Positions 19,150 to 27,756 of a stretch of DNA of 64,000 bases are shown one piece after another (the stretch's first letter is position 1; every line of letters begins with the position of its first letter). Source of the stretch: Streptomyces sp. H27-C3 (lineage in GTDB: Bacteria; Actinomycetota; Actinomycetes; Streptomycetales; Streptomycetaceae); assembly GCF_030063415.1 (NCBI RefSeq), contig NZ_JASITA010000002.1, positions 62,001-126,000 of the forward strand, read 5' to 3'. The notes below the pieces were generated by a model. That model searched no databases, was not told the DNA's origin, and worked only from the letters and a program-made list of their open reading frames with translations. Made by a program: the position numbers and the translations under genes.

Positions 19150-19179
19150 GAAGCCGAAGCCGAAGCCGAAGCCGAAGCC
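19150..19179. repeat. (GAAGCC)5 tandem hexamer
   Basis: Five perfect copies of GAAGCC in a non-coding stretch, directly preceded by repeated GGCGTC units. Likely slippage-prone simple sequence. Confidence 0.8.
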
Positions 19180-19303
19180 TCGGCGGATGGTCAAGCCCCT
19201 CCAGACTTGCCCGGCGCAAGAACTCACCAGGTCCGGCAGGCCGTACGCCATGCCGAGAATCTCACCGTCCGGAGAACCCGAACAGGCTTGACCCGCGTAC
19301 GCC

Positions 19304-20140
19304 CTACTCCACGAACAGGCCGCCCGCCGCCGCCTTCGCGTCGAACTCCTCAAGGCGCGCCTGCGCGTCCGGCAGGTCGTCGCACATCGCCTCCAGCAGG
19401 ACGCGCCCCAGCAGCATCGGCGCGCACGCGGTGTCGAAGGCGAGGCCGGTGCCGACCGCCGCCGGGATCAGCAGGTCGCTGTACCCGGCGACCGGGGCGA
19501 ACGCGGAGTCGGCGACGGTGACCACGGCGAGGCCCTGATCCCTGGCGTACGCCAGCGCGTCGAGCACTTCCTTCGGGTGGCGGGGCAGCGCGAAGCACAG
19601 CAGGGCGCTGGCGCCCGCGCGGCGGGCCGCGTCGATGCGGTCGGCGAGCATCGTGCCGCCCTCGTCGAGCAGGCGCACGTCCGGGTGGACCTTGGCCGCG
19701 AAGTAGGCGAAGCCGCGGGCCTGCGAGGAGGCGGCGCGCAGGCCGAGCACGGGCAGCGGGCGGGACGCGGCGAGCAGCCGGCCCGCCTGCTCGACGGGGC
19801 GCGGGTCGGCGAGCAGTTCGGCGAGGTGGCGAAGGTTCTCGATCTCGGCCTGGACCGCCTGCTGGTACTCGTTGTACGTGACCTCGCCGCCGGAGGGTCC
19901 GGTCGGCGCGACCTCCCGCAGGTGCTTGCGCAGCGCCGGATAGCCGTCGAAGCCGAGCGCGACGGCGAACCGGGTGACGGACGGCTGGCTGACGCCGGCC
20001 AGCTCGGCGAGCTCGACACTCGACAGGAACGGCACATCGGCGGCCTTGCGCACCATGCAGTGCGCGATGCGCCGCTGGGTCGGGGTGAGCCGGTGCTCCT
20101 CGAAGAGCTGCTGCAGTCGTGCGGCAGGGCTGTCGCTCAT
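19304..20140 (-). CDS. MurR/RpiR-family transcriptional regulator
   Basis: 278 residues. The N-terminal RpiR helix-turn-helix is clear: RLTPTQRRIAHCMVRKAADV, then SSVELAELAGVSQPSVTRFA, then LGFDGYPALRKHLRE. The C-terminal half is a SIS sugar-isomerase-like fold (LPVLGLRAASSQARGFAYFA, GASALLCFALPRHPKEVLDA, DQGLAVVTVADS) that senses a phosphosugar or other small ligand. ATG at 20140 follows GAGGGGGATGGC. The ammonia-lyase-like relic ends 57 bases upstream on the same strand, so this regulator may once have controlled that gene; that is inference. Confidence 0.9.
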   Translation of the reverse strand: MSDSPAARLQQLFEEHRLTPTQRRIAHCMVRKAADVPFLSSVELAELAGVSQPSVTRFAVALGFDGYPALRKHLREVAPTGPSGGEVTYNEYQQAVQAEIENLRHLAELLADPRPVEQAGRLLAASRPLPVLGLRAASSQARGFAYFAAKVHPDVRLLDEGGTMLADRIDAARRAGASALLCFALPRHPKEVLDALAYARDQGLAVVTVADSAFAPVAGYSDLLIPAAVGTGLAFDTACAPMLLGRVLLEAMCDDLPDAQARLEEFDAKAAAGGLFVE

Positions 20141-20197
20141 GCCATCCCCCTCGAAGGTCCATTCATCCGTTGCATCCGTCAAAGGTCCGCTCATCCG

Positions 20198-20752
20198 CTA
20201 AAGGTCGACGAACTGGTCGAGCAGCGCGGTCGCCACCCTCACATCATCGGTGAGCGGGCGGTCCACGACGTCCGCCTCCAGCGCCGCGTCCGCCAGGTCG
20301 AAGGCCAGGCCGACCGGCGGACCGGGGTCGATCCGCAGGTCGCGCCGGTGCAACGCCCGTACGGAGGCGACGAGTTCGCAGCCGACGACGTGACGGTACG
20401 CGTCGCAGGCCCGCAGTGTCTGACGGGCCCCGCGGGAGGCGAAACTGGCCTGTTCCTCGACGCCCCCGGAGAGCACCGCGTGGCCGAGCGACGCGGGGGC
20501 GGAGAAGTCCCGCGGGTCGCCGAGGGCGGCCCCGGCGGCGTACTCCCAGGGGTGTTCGCCGATGAGGGCGAGGGCGAGGCCGAGCTGGGAGAGGGCGGCG
20601 ATGTCGCCGGTACCGACCGAGCCGTATTCGTTGACGACGGGGTACGCGCCGGATTCCAGGGCCTCGCACAGGGCGGTGACGACGGTGGGGCGCAGGCCCG
20701 CGCCGCCGGCGAGCGGCTGGTCGGCGCGGACGGCGAGTCCGCGCTCATCGAG
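20198..20752 (-). pseudogene. Aromatic amino acid ammonia-lyase-like gene, 5' truncated
   Basis: The frame ending at 20198 reads without a start codon up to a stop at 20753-20755. It encodes about the C-terminal 185 residues of a histidine/phenylalanine ammonia-lyase-like protein: RADQPLAGGAGLRPTVVTAL, YPVVNEYGSVGTGDIAALSQ, LGLALALIGEHPW, then GGVEEQASFASRGARQT and ACDAYRHVVGCELVASVRAL. The MIO-forming Ala-Ser-Gly of true ammonia-lyases is replaced by GSVGTGD, one residue short. The N-terminal half is absent and the break lies near 20750. There the sequence switches to the plus-strand membrane-protein fragment. It cannot be a working lyase. Confidence 0.75.
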
Positions 20753-21075
20753 TCATTTCTGGAGAAGGTCGACCAGCGCCTCGACGGCGTGGTGGACCGC
20801 CGCGTCCGGCGTCAGATGGCCGAGCAGCAGATGCTGGTCGCCCGGAGCGGCACCGAGTCGTCCCACGAGGGGCCCGGCTTCGGCGAGCGGTTCGGCTTCG
20901 GAGCGATCTCGCTGGTCCTCGCCATCCGCTGTCGGCGATCGGCGCGGTGAACGCGAACACCGAGGGCCTGGTGATCAGCTGGATAGGGATCATCGGGGTC
21001 AACGCGGTGCACGCGGCACGGGGATGGCCGTGGATGTGGCGAAGGTCCCGGGAGAAGTCCGACCGGGAGGCCTGA
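20753..21075 (+). pseudogene. Fragment of a small membrane-protein gene, 5' truncated and frameshifted
   Basis: The plus frame from ~20753 reads FLEKVDQRLDGVVDRRVRRQ, a helical region, then GERFGFGAISLVLAI and runs into a stop at 20948. One extra base in the CATCCG run at 20924-20928 would restore a longer frame continuing PLSAIGAVNANTEGLVISWI then GIIGVNAVHAARGWPWMWRR to a stop at 21073-21075, typical of a two-helix membrane protein. The start is missing and lies at the same breakpoint as the lyase fragment. Both genes therefore lost their 5' ends, as expected from a deletion spanning a divergent promoter region. Confidence 0.65.
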
Positions 21076-21443
21076 CGGGCCTGTGCGGGACCCGGGCCGA
21101 ACAGGCCCGGCCCCCGCACACGCGCCGGAAGCTGCCGTGGGGACCGCCGCACCCCCGGTTGCCCGGGAGTCGGGACGACGGCGGTCCCCACGAGGAACAC
21201 GGTCCGGGTCAGGGCCGGGATGCGTGTCCATGGCGTCCAAGGGGTCCGGGAGCCGCTCCGTAGTCCTTGACGCCGACAACAACCAATGTGCCGGACGCGT
21301 GTTAAGCCGGTGCGGCACGGACGTGTCGTGCTCGTACCACTTTCGCGAAGCGGGGACGCGGCCCGCCCAATGTCTGCCGTCCCGCGCCCCACTTTCGCGC
21401 CGCACACCGTCCCGCGCCGCTTTCGCGCTCCCCGGCTTTCCCG
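21076..21443. other. Intergenic region with spaced CTTTCGCG repeats
   Basis: No gene supported. CTTTCGCG occurs at 21340, 21392, 21420 and 21451, the last inside the 3' end of the cystathionine beta-synthase gene. A ~28-base unit (CCGTCCCGCGCC ... CTTTCGCGC) is repeated at 21379-21400 and 21408-21428. Confidence 0.5.
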
Positions 21444-22838
21444 CTACTGACTTTCGCGCGCGAGGAAGGCCAGCAGGTCCTGCCTGCTCACCACGCCCGT
21501 GGGCTTCCCCTCGACCAGCACGATCGCCGCGTCGTGACCGCCCTTGGAGCCCAGCACCGCCATCAGGTCCTCCACGGGCTCGCCCGAGCCGACCTGTGCC
21601 AGCGGCGCGCTCATGTGCTTCTCCAACGGGTCGCCCAGCGACGCGCGCTGCGCGAACAGGGCGTCGAGCAGCTCGCGTTCGACGACCGAGCCGATGACCT
21701 CGGCGGCCATCACGTCGGGGTGCCCGGCGCCCGGCTTCACGATCGGCATCTGCGAGACGCCGTACTCGCGCAGCACCTCGATCGCCTCGCCGACGGTCTC
21801 CTCCGGGTGCATGTGCACCAGCTTGGGGATGGCGCCCTCCTTGTACTTGAGGACGTCGCCCACGCTCGCCGACGGACCGGACTCCTCCAGGAAGCCGTAG
21901 TCCGCCATCCACTCGTCGTTGAAGATCTTGCTGAGGTAACCGCGGCCACTGTCCGGCAGCAGTACGACGACCACGTCGTCGGGGCCGAGCCGCTCGGCGA
22001 CGCGCAGTGCGCCCACGACGGCCATCCCGCAGGAGCCACCGACCAGCAGGCCCTCCTCCTTGGCGAGGCGCCGCGTCATCTGGAACGAGTCCTTGTCCGA
22101 CACGGCGACGATCTCGTCCGTGACGGTCGCGTCGTACGCCGTCGGCCAGAAGTCCTCACCGACGCCCTCGACGAGGTACGGCCGGCCGGAGCCGCCGGAG
22201 TACACGGAGCCCTCGGGGTCAGCGCCGATGACCTGGACCCGGCCCTCGCTGACCTCCTTGAGGTAGCGCCCGGTCCCGGAGATCGTGCCGCCGGTGCCGA
22301 CGCCCGTGACGAAGTGGGTGATCTTCCCCTCCGTCTGCGTCCACAGCTCGGGGCCCGTGGTCTCGTAGTGCGACCGCGGGTTGTTGGGGTTGCTGTACTG
22401 GTCGGGCTTCCAGGCCCCCGGGGTCTCCCGCACCAGGCGGTCGGAGACGTTGTAGTACGAGTCCGGGTGGTCGGGGTCGACCGCGGTCGGGCAGACCACG
22501 ACCTCTGCGCCGTACGCGCGCAGCACATTGATCTTGTCTGTCGAAACTTTGTCCGGGCAGACGAAAATGCATTTGTAGCCCTTTTGCTGCGCCACGATGG
22601 CGAGTCCGACACCGGTGTTTCCACTGGTCGGCTCCACGATCGTGCCGCCGGGCTGGAGCGCGCCGCTCTCCTCAGCCGCCTCGATCATGCGCAGGGCGAT
22701 CCGGTCCTTCACGGACCCGCCCGGGTTGAAGTATTCGACCTTGGCCAGGACTGTTGCCTGGATTCCGGCCGTCACAGTGTTGAGCCGCACAAGCGGGGTG
22801 TTGCCGACGAGGGTGATCATCGAGTCGTGAAATTGCAC
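21444..22838 (-). CDS. cbs: Cystathionine beta-synthase
   Basis: 464 residues. The N-terminal ~320 residues are the PLP fold-type II domain: VGNTPLVRLN, FNPGGSVKDRIALRM with the PLP Lys, EPTSGNTGVGLAIV, GVGTGGTISGTGRYLKE, and VGGSCGMAVVGALRVAE. The C-terminal ~130 residues are a Bateman pair of CBS domains (LVHMHPEETVGEAIEVLREY, VGSGEPVEDLMAVLGSKGGH). It condenses serine and homocysteine to cystathionine in transsulfuration. No heme-binding N-terminal extension is present, as usual in bacteria. GTG at 22838 follows CCGGAGAAG; longer readings enter a region without family similarity. It is divergent from the SGNH hydrolase gene. Confidence 0.93.
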   Translation of the reverse strand: MQFHDSMITLVGNTPLVRLNTVTAGIQATVLAKVEYFNPGGSVKDRIALRMIEAAEESGALQPGGTIVEPTSGNTGVGLAIVAQQKGYKCIFVCPDKVSTDKINVLRAYGAEVVVCPTAVDPDHPDSYYNVSDRLVRETPGAWKPDQYSNPNNPRSHYETTGPELWTQTEGKITHFVTGVGTGGTISGTGRYLKEVSEGRVQVIGADPEGSVYSGGSGRPYLVEGVGEDFWPTAYDATVTDEIVAVSDKDSFQMTRRLAKEEGLLVGGSCGMAVVGALRVAERLGPDDVVVVLLPDSGRGYLSKIFNDEWMADYGFLEESGPSASVGDVLKYKEGAIPKLVHMHPEETVGEAIEVLREYGVSQMPIVKPGAGHPDVMAAEVIGSVVERELLDALFAQRASLGDPLEKHMSAPLAQVGSGEPVEDLMAVLGSKGGHDAAIVLVEGKPTGVVSRQDLLAFLARESQ

Positions 22839-22981
22839 GGTCTTCTCCGGGGTCTCCGTGATGGTGCGGCCCAGCGTAAGTGTCGCGGGGACCGCGCGTT
22901 CACCTTCAGGCGCGATTGAACAGCACCCGCTACCGGGCAGTAAGCATGTGAGCGAGAGGTATCGAGGAGGTGGCTGCGACT

Positions 22982-23995
22982 GTGTCGAGGGCGAGGGTGG
23001 CACGACGGATCGCTGCGGGCGCCGCGTACGGAGGCGGCGGCATCGGTCTGGTGGGTGCGGCGGGGGTGGGGCTCTTCCTCGCCGAGGTCCAGCTGGCGAA
23101 GCGGTCCGTGGGCAGTGGTTCGGCCCCGGTTCCGCCGCCGGGGGACGGCCTGTACGGGATGCCCCTGAGCGGGCACACCGGGCTGCCGCCGCTGCGTCTG
23201 GGCATGCTGGGCGACTCCACGGCGGCCGGCCAGGGCGTCCGCCGGGCGGGCCAGACGCCGGGGGCGCTGCTGGCATCGGGGCTCGCGGCGGTGGCGGAGC
23301 GGCCGGTGGAGCTGCGCAATGTGGCGCAGCCGGGGGCCATGTCGGACGACCTGGAGCGCCAGGTCACGGCGCTGCTGCGGGATCCCGCGCGGCGGCCCGA
23401 CGTCTGCGTCGTCATGATCGGCGCGAATGACGTCACGCACCGGATGCCGGCCACCCAGTCGGTACGCCATCTTGCGTCAGCGGTACGACGACTACGGACC
23501 GTGGGGGCGGAAGTCGTGGTCGGCACTTGCCCCGACCTGGGCACGATCGAGCCGGTCTACCAGCCGCTGCGGTGGCTGGCCCGCCGGGTCTCGCGGCAGC
23601 TCGCGGCGGCGCAGACGATCGGCACGGTGGAGCAGGGCGGGCGCACGGTGTCGCTGGGCGATCTGCTCGGCCCGGAGTTCCTGGCGAACCCCCGGGAGCT
23701 GTTCGGCCCGGACAACTACCATCCGTCGGCCGAGGGGTACGCGACGGCGGCGATGGCGATGCTCCCGACCCTCTGCGCGGCGCTGGGCCTTTGGCCGGAA
23801 TCGGACCGGCTGGACGCCTCGCGCGACGAGGACATGCTCCCGGTGGCGAAGGCGGCGGCGGAAGCGGCGGCGGAAGCGGGCACGGAGGTCACCGGTGCCC
23901 GAGGCCCCTGGGCCCTGCTCAAGCACCGCCGCCGCAGGCGTCTCCCCACCCACCCGAACACGGAACCGGCCCCGTCGGAGGCGCACCGGGCGTAG
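22982..23995 (+). CDS. SGNH/GDSL hydrolase, membrane-anchored or secreted
   Basis: About 337 residues. An N-terminal Arg-rich stretch then AAYGGGGIGLVGAAGVGLFL forms an uncleaved signal anchor or signal peptide. SGNH block I is LGMLGDSTAAGQGV with the catalytic Ser, block III is VVMIGANDVTH, and block V is PDNYHPSAEGYATAA with the catalytic Asp/His pair. Such enzymes are esterases or lipases acting outside the membrane; the substrate is unknown. GTG at 22982 sits six bases after GGAGGTGG; GTG at 22970 would overlap that ribosome site. The C-terminal ~60 residues are low-complexity Ala/Arg. It is divergent from cystathionine beta-synthase. Confidence 0.87.
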   Translation: MSRARVARRIAAGAAYGGGGIGLVGAAGVGLFLAEVQLAKRSVGSGSAPVPPPGDGLYGMPLSGHTGLPPLRLGMLGDSTAAGQGVRRAGQTPGALLASGLAAVAERPVELRNVAQPGAMSDDLERQVTALLRDPARRPDVCVVMIGANDVTHRMPATQSVRHLASAVRRLRTVGAEVVVGTCPDLGTIEPVYQPLRWLARRVSRQLAAAQTIGTVEQGGRTVSLGDLLGPEFLANPRELFGPDNYHPSAEGYATAAMAMLPTLCAALGLWPESDRLDASRDEDMLPVAKAAAEAAAEAGTEVTGARGPWALLKHRRRRRLPTHPNTEPAPSEAHRA

Positions 23996-24110
23996 GGGCC
24001 CCCGGTACGGGCCCCGTTGCCCCCGCCCTGAGGGCGCGGGCGGTACAGGCCGTGCCCCTCCTCCGTGCGCGGAGGGGGGGTGGGGTGGGCCCGGCGGGTG
24101 CCTGGCCCAC

Positions 24111-24320
24111 CCGGCGCGAGCCGGGGGCCGTACGCCCCACCCGGGCGCCCTCAGTAGCGTTTCCGCGCCCCAGGCGGAGGAGCCCGGGGCCCCTCCGCGC
24201 CTGGACCGGGCGCAGCGCGCCCGGCGGATGCTGTGCGCCGCCGGGCGCGAGCCCGGGGCCACACGCCCCCACCGGGCGCCCCGAGCAGCCTGTCCGCGCC
24301 GCAGGGGGAGGGGCCCGCAG
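24111..24320. repeat. Imperfect ~80-bp direct repeat, two copies
   Basis: Copies at about 24111-24190 and 24241-24320 align by eye at roughly three bases in four, in the order GCGCGAGCC / GGGGCC / CGCCCC / CCGGGCGCC / CGCGCC / GGAGG. Origin unknown; a decayed dispersed element is possible. Confidence 0.45.
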
Positions 24321-24581
24321 CGACAGCACCCGGTTCGGGAAGGAACGGGGCGGGGGAGAAGGAGCCCCTCGCGCGCAGCCCCGCCGCGCCCGACCGCCCC
24401 ACCCGCGCCCACCCGCCCTGCGGCTGCGGGCGAGGTACGCGCCGCGCGGTGCACCTCCGGCGCGTCGGAGGCGGCCACCCCACCCAAACCCACCCCACCC
24501 CGGTGGACGGAATCCGCCGCAGCGATCCGAAGCCGGTGAGGCCCCCCAGGGGCCGATCCGTGCGAGGGTGGCACGAAAGAA

Positions 24582-24597
24582 CTGAGCGGGCGCTTAG
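24582..24597. promoter_or_regulatory. 16-bp palindrome upstream of the thiolase gene
   Basis: CTGAGCGGGCGCTTAG is an almost perfect inverted repeat (one mismatch per arm, CTgAGCG/CGCTtAG). Its form is like TetR-family operators found before acyl-CoA genes in actinobacteria. It lies about 100 bases before the thiolase start. No TetR gene is adjacent. Confidence 0.5.
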
Positions 24598-24694
24598 AAA
24601 AGAGGCCCGCATCACATGACCTGACACGTGCCCCGAGCCATACGTGCGGGTAACTTCCCACACAGCCCTGCCTTCTCGCCCTCATGGAGCCGTG

Positions 24695-25915
24695 ATGCCC
24701 GAAGCCGTGATCGTTTCTGCCACCCGCTCGCCCATCGGCCGCGCCTTCAAGGGCTCGCTGAAGGATCTGCGGCCCGACGACCTGACCGCGACCATCATCG
24801 AGGCCGCCCTCGCCAAGGTGCCCGAGCTCGACCCGCGCGACATCGACGACCTGATGCTCGGCTGCGGTCTGCCCGGCGGCGAGCAGGGGCACAACCTGGG
24901 CCGCATCGTCGCCGTACAGATGGGGATGGACCACCTCCCCGGCTGCACCGTCACCCGGTACTGCTCCTCCTCCCTCCAGACCTCCCGCATGGCACTGCAC
25001 GCCATCAAGGCCGGCGAGGGCGACGTCTTCATCTCCGCCGGTGTCGAGATGGTGTCGCGCAGCGTCAAGGGCTCGTCGGACGGCCTGCCCGACACCCACA
25101 ACCCCCTCTTCGCCGACGCGGAGGCCCGCACCGCCGAGCGCGCCCAGCAGGAAGGCGGCGTCTGGCGGGACCCGCGCGAGGACGGGCTGATCCCCGACGC
25201 GTACATCTCGATGGGGCAGACCGCCGAGAACCTGGCCCGCACCAAGGGGGTGACCCGCCAGGACATGGACGAGTTCGGCGTGCGGTCGCAGAACCTCGCC
25301 GAGGAAGCCGTCAAGAACGGCTTCTGGGAGCGGGAGATCACCCCGGTCACCACCCCCGACGGCACGATCGTCAGCAAGGACGACGGCCCCCGCGCCGGCG
25401 TCACCCTCGAAGGCGTCCAGGGCCTCAAGCCGGTCTTCCGCCCCGACGGCCTGGTCACCGCCGGCAACTGCTGTCCGCTCAACGACGGCGCCGCCGCCCT
25501 GGTGATCATGTCCGACACCAAGGCACGCGAGCTGGGTCTGACCCCGCTGGCCCGGATCGTCTCCACCGGCGTCTCCGGCCTCTCCCCCGAGATCATGGGG
25601 TACGGACCGGTGGAGGCCAGCAAGCAGGCGCTGCGCCGCGCGGGCCTGGCCATCGGCGACATCGACCTCGTCGAGATCAACGAGGCCTTCGCCGCCCAGG
25701 TCATCCCGTCCTACCGGGACCTCGGCATCGACCTGGACAAGCTGAACATCAACGGTGGCGCCATCGCCGTCGGCCACCCCTTCGGCATGACCGGCGCCCG
25801 CATCACCGGCACGCTCATCAACAGCCTCCAGTTCCACGACAAGCAGTTCGGCCTGGAGACGATGTGCGTGGGCGGCGGCCAGGGCATGGCCATGGTCATC
25901 GAGCGCCTGAGCTGA
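24695..25915 (+). CDS. Acetyl-CoA acyltransferase (thiolase)
   Basis: A 406-residue degradative-type thiolase. Blocks: [40 protein letters not shown] with the nucleophile Cys, [46 protein letters not shown] with the catalytic His, and [18 protein letters not shown] with the second Cys. It cleaves 3-ketoacyl-CoA in fatty-acid oxidation, or runs the reverse condensation. The partner 3-hydroxyacyl-CoA dehydrogenase/enoyl hydratase gene is not adjacent. ATG at 24695 follows GGAG; GTG at 24644 in the same frame has no ribosome site. Control by the palindrome at 24582 is inferred. Confidence 0.94.
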   Translation: MPEAVIVSATRSPIGRAFKGSLKDLRPDDLTATIIEAALAKVPELDPRDIDDLMLGCGLPGGEQGHNLGRIVAVQMGMDHLPGCTVTRYCSSSLQTSRMALHAIKAGEGDVFISAGVEMVSRSVKGSSDGLPDTHNPLFADAEARTAERAQQEGGVWRDPREDGLIPDAYISMGQTAENLARTKGVTRQDMDEFGVRSQNLAEEAVKNGFWEREITPVTTPDGTIVSKDDGPRAGVTLEGVQGLKPVFRPDGLVTAGNCCPLNDGAAALVIMSDTKARELGLTPLARIVSTGVSGLSPEIMGYGPVEASKQALRRAGLAIGDIDLVEINEAFAAQVIPSYRDLGIDLDKLNINGGAIAVGHPFGMTGARITGTLINSLQFHDKQFGLETMCVGGGQGMAMVIERLS

Positions 25916-26010
25916 CCCACGCAGGGGCCGGAAAGAGGCGGGCGGAGGGGGCGGGAAGCGGCTTTTGCGGCGCTTTCCGACCCCTTCACCGTCACCGTCG
26001 CGCCCTGTCC

Positions 26011-26052
26011 GTGACCTAATCTCCCCCAGGATGTGACCTACCTCCCCCAGGA
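26011..26052. repeat. Tandem ~21-bp direct repeat in a leader region
   Basis: GTGACCTAATCTCCCCCAGG begins at 26011 and recurs with one base missing at 26033 (GTGACCTACCTCCCCCAGG). It lies 150 bases before the gene at 26204 and may be a regulator-binding array or a slippage product. Confidence 0.55.
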
Positions 26053-26203
26053 GGGACATCCTTGCAGGTCAGAGCCACTTCTGGACTAAACGCAGGGCCC
26101 AAAGACCTGTCCAATTCGTGACGTAATGCACTGACACCGGGTACGGCCGCACGGCAAGCTGCTGTAGGAAGTCGGGGGATCGATTGAAACCGGGAGTAAG
26201 TCA

Positions 26204-27076
26204 GTGAGCGCTATGCCTCTTGCCCTGCTGCTTACCGCGGCCGCCGCCACGGCTGTGGGAGCCGCTGCGCTGCACGCCGTCCACGGACTGCGCGAGCAGG
26301 TCAGCTCCCTGCGCACCGAGCTTGCGGCCTCCGCACGGCACGGCGACGCAGGGACCACCGTCCCGCGGCAGACCCGTGCTGCGGACACCGACGGGATACG
26401 GGTCGCCGTGGCCGAGGCACTCGCCGAGGAACGCGAGCGCGAGCTGGCCGAGGCGCGCGCCTTCTGGGCCGCGCAGGAGTCCCGCGACGCGGCCGACGCA
26501 CCGTCGCTGCTCGGCGGCCTGTCCGGGCTCGGCGACGACGCCCCGTTCTTCGTGCCGCGCCAGGCCGACTTCGCGGGCCTCGAACCGTTCGACGTCTACG
26601 AGGCGCTCGAAGCCCTCGACAGCACGGACGTCGCGGACGGCCTCGACGGCGCCGACGTGGAGGCCGACCCGTACCCCGAGGACTCCCCGGAGCTGGCCGC
26701 AGCCCGCCGCCGCCACCCCTCGCACCCGTCCCACCGGGCCGAGCAGAGCATCCCGGTCCAGCCGACGGCCGCCACCGGCGACCACGACCGCACCGTGTCG
26801 CGGCTGGAGGAGCTCGCCCTGTCCCGCACGGCCCTCACCGACGTGCGTCCGGGACCGCTCGGCACGCTCGATGTGTACGTCTTCACGGACGGCACGACGC
26901 TGTGCATGACCCCGGGCCACCGCGAGACCGCCGAGCGCCTCGCCGAGTCGCTGCGCGGCGGCAACGCCCCGGTCCTGCTGGGCGGCTCCGGCATCTCCGG
27001 CGCGTACGCGCTGACCTTCTCCTGCGGCGAGGAGAACGTCTACATCCTCGCCGACCGGGTCATAGCGTCGATGTAA
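26204..27076 (+). CDS. Membrane-anchored hypothetical protein
   Basis: 290 residues, not recognised. Residues 4-25 (LALLLTAAAATAVGAAALHA) form a single N-terminal membrane anchor, followed by a short coiled coil (LREQVSSLRTELAASARH) and a second charged helix rich in Ala/Glu. An acidic Asp-rich linker follows, then a compact C-terminal domain with TVSRLEELALSRTALTDVRP, VYVFTDGTTLCMTPGHRET and SCGEENVYILADRVIASM. The topology would leave the globular part in the cytoplasm or outside, which cannot be decided. GTG at 26204 or ATG at 26213 may be the start. It stands alone. Confidence 0.72.
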   Translation: MSAMPLALLLTAAAATAVGAAALHAVHGLREQVSSLRTELAASARHGDAGTTVPRQTRAADTDGIRVAVAEALAEERERELAEARAFWAAQESRDAADAPSLLGGLSGLGDDAPFFVPRQADFAGLEPFDVYEALEALDSTDVADGLDGADVEADPYPEDSPELAAARRRHPSHPSHRAEQSIPVQPTAATGDHDRTVSRLEELALSRTALTDVRPGPLGTLDVYVFTDGTTLCMTPGHRETAERLAESLRGGNAPVLLGGSGISGAYALTFSCGEENVYILADRVIASM

Positions 27077-27099
27077 CCGGCAGCCCCCGGTGCCTCGCG

Positions 27100-27417
27100 C
27101 TACCCCAGGACTTTCGCCGTCACGGCTTCCACCAGACCCACAGCATCGTCCAGTTCCACGGACGAGGCTGTTTGCAGCGCTGCCGCCAGATCATGTCCGG
27201 CGACGGCGAGTTGGTCCGCCACCGCGAAGACCCCCGCGTCCGGCATGATCAGCGGCTCGCGTCCGGGCGACTCCAGCAGCTGGGCGCGTACGGACAATTC
27301 CCTGGCCAGCGCCAGTCCTTCGGCTGCGGAACCGCGCTGCAGGCGGCTCTGCGAGGCGGCGCGCAGCCGGTCGGCCAGTCGGTCCACGGTGGCCACCAAG
27401 GGCGTTGTATCGAGCAC
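27100..27417 (-). CDS. Conserved small helical hypothetical protein
   Basis: 105 residues, almost entirely helical and acidic/alanine-rich (LVATVDRLADRLRAASQSRL, LALARELSVRAQLLESPGRE, AVADQLAVAGHDLAAALQTA). It has coding-type third-position GC and no overlapping gene. It converges with the gene at 26204 and diverges from the DUF4287-type gene at 27518. GTG at 27417. No function can be read from it. Confidence 0.65.
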   Translation of the reverse strand: MLDTTPLVATVDRLADRLRAASQSRLQRGSAAEGLALARELSVRAQLLESPGREPLIMPDAGVFAVADQLAVAGHDLAAALQTASSVELDDAVGLVEAVTAKVLG

Positions 27418-27517
27418 GCCGCGACCCTACGCGCCTCCCCTGGACTGTTGCCAACAGGCGAACGCTCAGGCACGGTGGCGTGAAGGAGCACTCGTGCGAA
27501 GCGTCCGGAGGCGCCGA

Positions 27518-27748
27518 ATGTCCCAAGTTTTCTCCGAAGAGACCCACCGAAACCTGCTCTCCCGAATCCCCCACTGCACCGGTCGTGAGATCTCCGACTG
27601 GCTCCGTGCCGTAGACGACGGCCCCTCCCTCTTCCGCTTCGAGGAGAAGGTCAGCTGGCTCCGGAGCGAACACCATCTCGCCTACGGTCACGCGAAAGCG
27701 ATCATCCACGAGTACGACCTGAGGCGGGCCGCCCGCAAACTCCTCTGA
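27518..27748 (+). CDS. DUF4287-type small protein
   Basis: 76 residues: SQVFSEETHRNLLSRIPHCT, GREISDWLRAVDDGPSLFRF, EEKVSWLRSEHHLAYGHAKA, IIHEYDLRRAARKL. The spacing of the helices and the ...W...L...H.L.YGHA.AI.HE pattern is that of DUF4287 proteins, whose function is unknown. ATG at 27518 follows GGAGGC; GTG at 27494 after GAAGGAG is equally possible and would add eight residues. A strong terminator follows. Confidence 0.8.
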   Translation: MSQVFSEETHRNLLSRIPHCTGREISDWLRAVDDGPSLFRFEEKVSWLRSEHHLAYGHAKAIIHEYDLRRAARKLL

Positions 27749-27756
27749 CCCACGGC

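Larger units (their letters stand above)
18927..19303. other. Intergenic region with terminator, possible gene relic and hexamer repeat
   Basis: After the terminator at 18933-18962, the minus strand shows a short open segment ending DDDARYLALAVREG then a stop, preceded by SES-Y-V. It reads like the C-terminal end of a lost gene but cannot be assigned. Further on is a (GAAGCC)5 tandem repeat at 19150-19179 next to GTCGGC repeats. No intact gene is supported. Confidence 0.45.
23996..24694. other. GC-rich intergenic region with an imperfect 80-bp direct repeat
   Basis: About 700 bases with no convincing gene. A block at 24111-24190 (CGCGAGCCGGGGGCC, CCGGGCGCCC, GTTTCCGCGCCCCAG) recurs in diverged form at 24241-24320 (CGCGAGCCCGGGGCC, CCGGGCGCCC, GTCCGCGCCGCAG), with a period of about 130. 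The 3' part holds the promoter region of the thiolase gene, including the palindrome at 24582. Confidence 0.5.

Noticed and set aside
19304..19353. C-terminal transposase reading of the minus strand around 19024-19353 (the FGFGFGF stretch)
   Set aside because: The frame is a product of the GAAGCC hexamer repeat and has no DDE motif or other transposase signature.
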